A program made the position numbers and the translations under genes. Below, piece by piece: positions 17,495 through 23,665 of a stretch of DNA of 64,000 bases. Every line of letters begins with the position of its first letter. Within the stretch, counting starts at the first letter, position 1. Location: assembly GCF_051195255.1 (NCBI RefSeq), contig NZ_JBNJLK010000009.1:62001-126000 (forward strand). The letters run 5' to 3'. The notes below the pieces were generated by a model, which worked only from the letters and a program-made list of their open reading frames with translations, was not told where the DNA came from and made no database searches. This DNA comes from Falsirhodobacter sp051195255. Its GTDB lineage: Bacteria; Pseudomonadota; Alphaproteobacteria; Rhodobacterales; Rhodobacteraceae.

Positions 17495-18916
17495 TTACAA
17501 TTGGCTTTCATTTCCCCCGACAAGACGATTTTTTGACAAGGTCGATGTCAGCGGAAGCACCAGCGCCACCTCCAGCCCGCCGCCGGCGCGGTTCGCGGCG
17601 GTGAAGGTCCCGCCATGCATCCGCGCTACCGCCACGGCCAGCGACAGGCCGATCCCCGCGCCGCCCTCGCCATCCGACAGGAACCGCTCGCCCACTCGGG
17701 CCAGACGGTCGGCGGTCATGCCGGGGCCGCGGTCGGACACGGTCATCGCGGCGTGGCGGGCGCGGCGGTCCAGCCGCAGCGTGACCTCGCCGCCCGCAGG
17801 GGACAGGCGGACCGCGTTGTCCAGAAGGTTGCTCACCGCCTCGTACAGAAGGGTTTCGGCGGCGGGCAGGATCACGGGGGTGTCGGGCAGGTCCAGATCC
17901 AGCGCGATGCGCTTGCGGCGGGCGGCGGGCAGGTGCAGGAACGCCACCTCGCGCAGGACGGCCGACAGGTCCACGTCGGTCAGGGGCACCGCGCCGCTGT
18001 CCACTCGCGCCAGCGCCAGAAGCTGGCCGGTGGTGCGGGCCGTGCGGTCCACCACGGCGCGCATCGCTTCCAGCGTGGCGTGGCGTTCGGCGGGATCAGG
18101 GGTGGTCAGCGCGTAATCCAGTTGCATCCGCAGCACCGACAAGGGCGTGCGCAACTGGTGCGAGGCATCGTCGAAGAACCGCTTCTGCCCCGCCGCCTGA
18201 TCGGCGTGCCGCGCCATCAGGGCGTTGAAGCTGTCGATCAGGGGCCGCACCTCGGCCGGCAGGGCCGATCCGTCCAGCGGCGACAGATCCCCCGGCGCGC
18301 GGCGGTCGAAGCGGTCGCGCAGGCGCAAAAGGGGGCGCAGCGCCATCCCCACCCCCACCACCAGAACCGCCAGCGCCGCCAGAAGCGCCGTCGCGTCGCG
18401 CCAGAAGGCCAGCCGCGCGATCCGCCCCAGAAACGCCTCACGCGAGGCGGTAGTTTCCGCCACCTCGATCAGCACGGTCTGGGGGGTGGCGGCGCCATAC
18501 AGCGGCACGGCCAGCTGCTTGCGGACCGCCCCCACCCGCAGACTTTGCCCCAGAAAGGTCGCGTCAAAGAACTGCGCCTTGCGGGTGGGGGACGGCGGGT
18601 CGGGCAAACGCGTGTCGCCGATCTGCACCAGCCCGTCATCGGTGCTGACGCGGAAATACACGGTGCCCGTGGCCGCCGCCTGAAGGTTCGCGAACAGGGC
18701 ATAAGGCAGCTCGATCCCAAGGCCGCCGCTTTGCACGGACAGGTCCGCCTCGATCGCGCGCAGGGCGCCGGACAGGGACCGGTCATAGGCGCTGTCGGCC
18801 AGCCGCGCGATGGCGTTCTGCGTCAGCCAGATCGACGATCCGAACACGCACAGGCTGGCCGGGATCATCCACAGCGCCAGCGTGGCGCGCAGCGACCGGA
18901 CGCGGCGGTCAGGCAT
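17495..18916 (-). CDS. tctE: TctE-like sensor histidine kinase
   Basis: Membrane sensor of 473 residues: transmembrane helix about 12-33, periplasmic sensor region with the TctE N-domain pattern (YDRSLSGALRAIEADL, then LPYALFANLQAAATGTVYFRV), and a second helix about 175-195. HAMP linker, HisKA with phospho-His H253 in DDASHQLRTPLSVL, and HATPase_c (NLLDNAVRLSP, DRGPGM, GAGIGLSLAVA) follow. The start at 18916 overlaps the response-regulator stop by 8 bp. The ADSAYDRSLSGALRAIEADL motif is characteristic of TctE kinases that detect tricarboxylates. It is part of the regulator-sensor-binding-protein-citrate-carrier run. Confidence 0.87.
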   Translation of the reverse strand: MPDRRVRSLRATLALWMIPASLCVFGSSIWLTQNAIARLADSAYDRSLSGALRAIEADLSVQSGGLGIELPYALFANLQAAATGTVYFRVSTDDGLVQIGDTRLPDPPSPTRKAQFFDATFLGQSLRVGAVRKQLAVPLYGAATPQTVLIEVAETTASREAFLGRIARLAFWRDATALLAALAVLVVGVGMALRPLLRLRDRFDRRAPGDLSPLDGSALPAEVRPLIDSFNALMARHADQAAGQKRFFDDASHQLRTPLSVLRMQLDYALTTPDPAERHATLEAMRAVVDRTARTTGQLLALARVDSGAVPLTDVDLSAVLREVAFLHLPAARRKRIALDLDLPDTPVILPAAETLLYEAVSNLLDNAVRLSPAGGEVTLRLDRRARHAAMTVSDRGPGMTADRLARVGERFLSDGEGGAGIGLSLAVAVARMHGGTFTAANRAGGGLEVALVLPLTSTLSKNRLVGGNESQL

Positions 18917-19580
18917 CCTCGGCCTCAAGGAAATAGCCAAGGCCGCGCAGGGTGACGATGCGCATGTCGTGGCCTTCCAGCTTGCGGCGCAGGCGGTGGA
19001 TCAGCACCTCGATCGCTTCGGGCTGAAGATCGGCGTCCTCCCCCACAAGACGGTCGAGGATGTGGGTCTTCGACAACGGCTCCCCCACCCGCTGGATCAG
19101 AAGCTGAAGGATGGCATGTTCGCGCGGGGTCACGTGCAACGGATCGCCCGCCAGCGTGAAGCGGCGGGTCGCGTGGTCATAGGCCAGCGCGCCGCAGGAA
19201 AAGGCGCCGTTGGCGCGGCCCTGGCTGCGGCGGACAAGGGCGACCAGCCGGGCCTCCACCTCGCGCACGGCAAAGGGCTTGGACAGGAAATCGTCGGCCC
19301 CCGCGTGCAGAAGGGCGATGCGGTCCGACAGGTCGTCGCGCGCGGTCAGCACCAGAACGGGCAGCGTGCCGCCCGCCGCGCGGATGCGGGCCAGCACCTG
19401 CGCGCCGTCCAGATCCGGCAGGCCCAGATCCAGCAGCAGCACGTCGTAATCCCCCGCCAGCCCCCGCTTCACCGCCATGAGGCCGCTGTCTTCCCAATCC
19501 ACGATGATCCCGTGACCGGCCAGCGACTTCACCAGCCACAGGGCCAGATCGGCATCATCCTCCACCAGCAGACAGCGCAC
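18909..19580 (-). CDS. tctD: TctD-like response regulator (OmpR family)
   Basis: A 223-residue regulator. The receiver domain has acidic pair EDD at 7-9, phospho-Asp D51 in LLLDLGLPDLDG, the LTARD Thr, and Lys in KPFAVREVEARL. The OmpR winged-helix effector contains VTPREHAILQLLIQRVGEPLSKTHI and ends RIVTLRGLGYFLEAED. GTG 19580 is chosen as start because the receiver's first strand begins right there and AAGGGG lies upstream; the longer in-frame extension is not conserved-looking. It is divergent from cpdB. It most likely activates the downstream citrate genes when TctE detects ligand. Confidence 0.87.
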   Translation of the reverse strand: MRCLLVEDDADLALWLVKSLAGHGIIVDWEDSGLMAVKRGLAGDYDVLLLDLGLPDLDGAQVLARIRAAGGTLPVLVLTARDDLSDRIALLHAGADDFLSKPFAVREVEARLVALVRRSQGRANGAFSCGALAYDHATRRFTLAGDPLHVTPREHAILQLLIQRVGEPLSKTHILDRLVGEDADLQPEAIEVLIHRLRRKLEGHDMRIVTLRGLGYFLEAEDA

Positions 19581-19710
19581 GGTTCGTCCCCTTCTTGCAG
19601 CGGGCTGCACCTTGGTCCGAAGACCCGCCGCGCGCAAGATGGCGAAGGTTGCCGCATACCCTTCGGGCCGATAGGGTCCGGTCAGGAATCTGGAACGAAG
19701 GACCTGCCCC

Positions 19711-21675
19711 ATGCCCACCATCCTCAGCCGTCGCGCGCTGCTTCTGACGGGGGCGGCGGGGGCCGTCACGCTGCTGCACCCCTTCACCGCGCGCGCCGCC
19801 GCCGGGCAGGCGCATCTGAGGATCCTGGCCACCACCGACCTGCACTGCAACGTCCGCCCCTACGACTACTACGCCGACAAGGGCGCCGACACGCTGGGCC
19901 TTGCGCGCACCGCCACGATCCTGGACGGCCTGCGGGCCGAGGCGGCGAACAGCCTGACCGTGGACAATGGCGATTACCTTCAGGGCAACCCGATGGGGGA
20001 CTGGGCCGCGCATGGCGGCATGGCCAAAGGCGACGTGCATCCGGTGATCGCGGCCATGAACGCCGTCGGCTATGACGCGGGCACCCTGGGCAACCACGAG
20101 TTCAACTATGGCGTCCCCTTCCTCGAACGGGTGAACGCGGGCGCGACCTTCCCCGTCGTCTGCGCGAACTTCGCGCGGTCGCTGGGTGCTTCGCCGGTGG
20201 AGGATGACCTTTGGGCAAAACCTTATGTCCTTCTGGACCGCGAACTGAAGGACGGCGAGGGGCAGACCCACCCGATCCGCATCGGCATCATCGGCTTCGT
20301 GCCGCCGCAGATCCTGCAATGGGACCGCGCGAATCTGGAAGGCCGGTTCCAGACCCGCGACATCGTGGAGGCCGCGAAGGCCTGGATCCCCGTGCTGCGG
20401 AACGAAGGCGCGGATCTGGTCGTCGCCCTGTGCCATTCGGGCATCGATACGGCCGCCTATGCGCCGGGGATGGAGAACGCGGCCTATCACCTGGCGCGCG
20501 TGCCGGGGATCGACGCGCTGATCACCGGCCACGCCCATTCCACCTGGCCTTCGGACGCGTATGAGGGGGAGGGCATGGACCCCGCCACCGGCCGCATCCA
20601 CGGCGGGCCCGCCGTCATGGCCGGTTTCTGGGGATCGCATCTGGGCGTGGTGGACCTGATGCTGACCCGCGACGGCGACCGCTGGACGGTGTCGGAAGGC
20701 GAATCCGCGCTGCACCCGATCGCGACGCGGGACGAGGATGGCAAGACCGTGGCGCTGGTCGGCGATTACGCCCCCGCGGTGGAGGCGACGGCCGCGGCGC
20801 ATGCGGCGACGCTGGATTACATCCGCGCCGAGGTGGGCCGCACGGACGCGCCGCTTCACAGCTATTTCGCGCTGGTGGCGGACGATCCCTCGGTCCAGAT
20901 CGTCAGCCTGGCGCAAAGCTGGTACGTCGCCCAGCTTCTGAAAGGGACGGAGCATGAAGGGCTGCCGATCCTGTCGGCCGCCGCCCCCTTCAAGGCGGGC
21001 GGGCGCGGCGGGCCGGACTATTACACCGATGTGCCGGTGGGGCCGGTCGCCATCAAGAACGTGTCGGACCTGTATCTGTATCCCAACACGCTGTGCGCCG
21101 TGCGGATCACGGGCGCGCAACTGACGGACTGGCTGGAACGGTCGGCCGGGGCCTTCCATCAGGTGCAGGCGGGACAAGCGGACCAGCCGCTGCTGAACCC
21201 CGACTTCCGCTCCTACAACTTCGACGTGATCGACGGGGTGACCTATCGCATCGACCTGACCCAGCCGTCCCGCTTCGACATGGAGGGGGCGCTGGCGGAC
21301 GAAGGCGCGCACCGCATCGTCGATCTGGCGTGGAACGGCCAGCCCGTGACGCCCGAACAGGAATTCGTGGTGGCCACCAACAACTACCGTGCCTCGGGCG
21401 GGGGGACGTTCGCGGGGGCCGATGGCCGCACCACGATCCTGCAGGCGCCGGACGCGAACCGCGACGTGGTCGTGCGCTTCATCCAGGATCAGGAAACGAT
21501 CAGCCCTTCGGCCGATGCGAACTGGACCTTTGCCCCGGCGGGCGGCGCGACCGTGCTGTTCCAGACCGGCCCCAAGGCCGTGACCTATCTGGACGAGGTG
21601 CGCGCCCGTGGTGTGGCGCTGGACCATGTGGGCCCGGCCGAAGGCGGGTTCGAGACGTTCCGCATCACGCTGTAA
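19711..21675 (+). CDS. cpdB: 2',3'-cyclic-nucleotide 2'-phosphodiesterase/3'-nucleotidase
   Basis: Exported bifunctional metallophosphoesterase of 654 residues that salvages nucleotides in the periplasm. The N terminus LSRRALLLTGAAGAVTLL has a twin-arginine followed by a hydrophobic core and ARAAA, so Tat export is likely. The metallophosphoesterase domain (about 35-340) shows ATTDLHCNV, NGDYLQGNP, LGNHEFNYG, and the GHAHSTWP metal ligands. The C-terminal 5'-nucleotidase domain (about 370-600) contains NLYLYPNT-type sequence (SDLYLYPNTLCAVRITGAQL) and the substrate-stacking region NNYRASGGGTF. Length agrees with CpdB. It is divergent from tctD, with no evident co-regulation. Confidence 0.88.
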   Translation: MPTILSRRALLLTGAAGAVTLLHPFTARAAAGQAHLRILATTDLHCNVRPYDYYADKGADTLGLARTATILDGLRAEAANSLTVDNGDYLQGNPMGDWAAHGGMAKGDVHPVIAAMNAVGYDAGTLGNHEFNYGVPFLERVNAGATFPVVCANFARSLGASPVEDDLWAKPYVLLDRELKDGEGQTHPIRIGIIGFVPPQILQWDRANLEGRFQTRDIVEAAKAWIPVLRNEGADLVVALCHSGIDTAAYAPGMENAAYHLARVPGIDALITGHAHSTWPSDAYEGEGMDPATGRIHGGPAVMAGFWGSHLGVVDLMLTRDGDRWTVSEGESALHPIATRDEDGKTVALVGDYAPAVEATAAAHAATLDYIRAEVGRTDAPLHSYFALVADDPSVQIVSLAQSWYVAQLLKGTEHEGLPILSAAAPFKAGGRGGPDYYTDVPVGPVAIKNVSDLYLYPNTLCAVRITGAQLTDWLERSAGAFHQVQAGQADQPLLNPDFRSYNFDVIDGVTYRIDLTQPSRFDMEGALADEGAHRIVDLAWNGQPVTPEQEFVVATNNYRASGGGTFAGADGRTTILQAPDANRDVVVRFIQDQETISPSADANWTFAPAGGATVLFQTGPKAVTYLDEVRARGVALDHVGPAEGGFETFRITL

Positions 21676-21689
21676 CCTGTGGCGGGCGT

Positions 21690-22292
21690 TCAGCCCACCC
21701 GCAGGCTGCGGATCTGCTGGCGGATCAGCTTTCCGCCCAGGTCGAACAGCGCGAAGGACTTCTTCGCCCGCAGCCATTCGGCCAGCACGCCGTTCATCGT
21801 GATCATCATCGCGAAGGCCGCCTCCTGCGGGGTGAAGTCGGGGTCCAGCTGCCCCTGGTCCCGCGCCAGCGTCATCAGCTGCGTCAGGACGGTGAAGACA
21901 TCGGCGTTCGCTTCGGCCAGCGAGGTGTCCTCGTCCAGCGCGCGCAGGTTGGCGGTCACGATTTCGAACATGCGCTGGCGGCGTTCGTCGCCCTCGAACT
22001 CGCGCAGGATCTCCTGCCCCACGCTTTCGATCAGGGCCAGCGGATCGTCGTGGCCCTCGGCGGCTGCGGCGCGTGCCATGGCGGCCTGCGGCGGATCGAC
22101 CCGTTGGTTCAGGGCGCGCAACAGCTCCGACTTGTCCTTGAAGTGCCAGTAGAAGGCGCCGCGGGTGACGCCCGCCGCCCGCGACACCTTCTCGAGGCTC
22201 GTGTTCGCGATGCCATGGTTCAGGAAGACCGTCTCGGCCGCGTCCATGATGGCCTGCCGCGTCGCTTCCGCGTCATCTCGGGTTCTGCGCAT
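21690..22292 (-). CDS. TetR-family regulator, AcrR type
   Basis: A 200-residue repressor. The N-terminal helix-turn-helix (about 10-58) reads TRQAIMDAAETVFLNHG...TSLEKVSRAAGVTRGAFYWHFKDKSELL, close to AcrR/TtgR drug-efflux repressors. The C-terminal ligand domain is all-helical. It is divergent from the intradiol-dioxygenase-like gene with a 119-bp gap that contains an AcrR-like operator, so auto-repression and repression of the 22412 gene are likely. No efflux pump is adjacent, so an aromatic or lipophilic inducer related to the downstream oxidation genes is conceivable. Confidence 0.86.
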   Translation of the reverse strand: MRRTRDDAEATRQAIMDAAETVFLNHGIANTSLEKVSRAAGVTRGAFYWHFKDKSELLRALNQRVDPPQAAMARAAAAEGHDDPLALIESVGQEILREFEGDERRQRMFEIVTANLRALDEDTSLAEANADVFTVLTQLMTLARDQGQLDPDFTPQEAAFAMMITMNGVLAEWLRAKKSFALFDLGGKLIRQQIRSLRVG

Positions 22293-22320
22293 GATCTGCC
22301 TTTACTTTCTCATGTCTCTT

Positions 22321-22344
22321 TACATACAGTGGTGGATGTATACT
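22321..22344. promoter_or_regulatory. AcrR-like TetR operator
   Basis: TACATACA (22321-22328) and GATGTATA (22335-22342) form an imperfect inverted repeat separated by GTGGTG. From memory, the E. coli AcrR operator has the same TACATACA...ATGTAT halves and spacing. It lies 29 bp upstream of the tetR start and 68 bp upstream of the divergent gene. Confidence 0.6.
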
Positions 22345-22411
22345 TTCATCCGCATGCCACCTGGACAACCGGGCGGCCCGGCACCTTGCCGGAAGGAAGG
22401 GAAAGGCTTGC

Positions 22412-23386
22412 ATGGAACAGTCAGGTCCGCCGGAAGGCAACAGTACAGGGGTGGGTGATTTCTTCCCTGCCGCACTTGCCCCCGATCATCAAGCCCCGGC
22501 CCGCACGCCTTTCCCGACCCCCATTTCACCGGATGAACATTGCCCGGAAAAAGAACGCCACCATCAGGAAGCCCCTTCCACCGAGGTCGAAGAGCATGAC
22601 GAAGCCCCGAACGAGCTGATCATCCGGCGGCGCACGGCCCTGATGGGCGTGCTGGGCACCTTTCTGACACCGATCACCGGCCTGATATCGCCGGCGCGGG
22701 CGCAAAACGGGCTGGACCAGTACGCCAAGGCCAACGAGATGCTGTCGCAGATCCCGGACATGTGCCGCGTCACGACCGCCGCCGTCGAAGGGCCCTATTA
22801 CATCGATGAGCGGATCGTCCGGTCCGACATCCGCGAGGATCAGCCCGGTGTTCCACTGGAACTGGAACTTCAACTGGTCAACGCCAATGCCAGCTGCGCC
22901 CCGATCGAGGGGGCCGTCATCTCCATCTGGCACTGCAACGCCGCCGGCGAATACAGCGGCTACCTGTTCAACGACCCGAACACGGTGCCGGACCTCGCCT
23001 CGCCGGACGCGACGGGCCATGTCAAGACGGGCGACGAGGAACGCTTCCTGCGCGGCGCGCAGACCACGAACGCCGAAGGCAAGGTGACGTTCAAGACGAT
23101 CGTGCCGGGCTGGTACACGCCGCGCGCCGTCCACATCCACCTTCGCGCGTTCCTGAGTGCGAGCGAGATGATCACGACGCAGCTTTACGTCCCGCAGGCG
23201 CTGGTGAATGTCATCCAGTCCACGGATCCGGCCTACGGGGATCGCGGCGTGTCCATCTACACGAACGAGGAAGATCTGGTCCGCAAGCAGAGCGGCGTCG
23301 AAGGGATGGAGGACATCCTGAAGGTGACCGTGCGCGATGACGGCTCGCTCTTCGCGTCCATGGTGCTGGGCGCGGGCAGCGTCTGA
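22412..23386 (+). CDS. Exported intradiol-dioxygenase-like protein
   Basis: A 324-residue protein of the catechol/protocatechuate intradiol dioxygenase family. The expected Fe(III) ligands are all present: Y181 (GEYSGY), Y235 (PGWYTPR), H241 and H243 (VHIHL). Unlike cytoplasmic aromatic-ring dioxygenases it has a long polar N terminus of about 70 residues, then IIRRRTALMGVLGTFLTPITG and SPARAQ. This resembles a twin-arginine leader or membrane anchor, so the catalytic domain probably lies in the periplasm. The substrate is unknown; members of this exported subgroup are poorly characterised. It is preceded by GGAAGGGAAAGG and followed by a small membrane-protein gene and a PQQ dehydrogenase in the same direction, all downstream of an AcrR-like operator. 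Confidence 0.78.
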   Translation: MEQSGPPEGNSTGVGDFFPAALAPDHQAPARTPFPTPISPDEHCPEKERHHQEAPSTEVEEHDEAPNELIIRRRTALMGVLGTFLTPITGLISPARAQNGLDQYAKANEMLSQIPDMCRVTTAAVEGPYYIDERIVRSDIREDQPGVPLELELQLVNANASCAPIEGAVISIWHCNAAGEYSGYLFNDPNTVPDLASPDATGHVKTGDEERFLRGAQTTNAEGKVTFKTIVPGWYTPRAVHIHLRAFLSASEMITTQLYVPQALVNVIQSTDPAYGDRGVSIYTNEEDLVRKQSGVEGMEDILKVTVRDDGSLFASMVLGAGSV

Positions 23387-23387
23387 T

Positions 23388-23421
23388 CCGCCTTCGGCGG
23401 CCCGGAAACATCCCTTTCCGG
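23388..23421 (+). other. Two tandem stem-loops after the dioxygenase gene
   Basis: CCGCC-TTC-GGCGG at 23388-23400 is followed at once by CCGGAAA (23402-23408) pairing with TTTCCGG (23415-23421). There is no T-tract; probably partial attenuation or mRNA stabilisation before the next genes. Confidence 0.45.
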
Positions 23422-23505
23422 CGGACGCCCCGGCCTCCGGCGGAACCGAATGGTCCGCACGGGCGTTGCGATGCGGGGTCCTGCGCCCCGGGCCAGATGG
23501 GGTGG

Positions 23506-23640
23506 ATGAACATGCGCAACATGGTGATCCTTGGCATCGTCGTCGTCGTGTTCGTTTTCGCGGTCGTCCTGTTCGGCAAGGATGACGGGCCGGAGACGTC
23601 GCAGCCAAGCGCGAGCCCGCACGCCATCCAGCAGGAATGA
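23506..23640 (+). CDS. Small single-span membrane protein (44 aa)
   Basis: The reading frame begins MNMRNMVILGIVVVVFVFAV, so almost the whole N-terminal half is one hydrophobic helix. A short polar tail rich in Asp, Ser, Pro and Gln follows (GKDDGPETSQPS...). GGGGTGG precedes the ATG; in-frame ATGs at 23497, 23512 and 23521 are alternatives. It lies 25 bp before the PQQ dehydrogenase start, so co-expression and a small accessory-subunit role are plausible. I recognise no family. Short length makes it easy to miss; confidence rests on the helix, the ribosome site and tight spacing. Confidence 0.55.
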   Translation: MNMRNMVILGIVVVVFVFAVVLFGKDDGPETSQPSASPHAIQQE

Positions 23641-23665
23641 CGCAACTGGAACGAGGGGATAGGAT

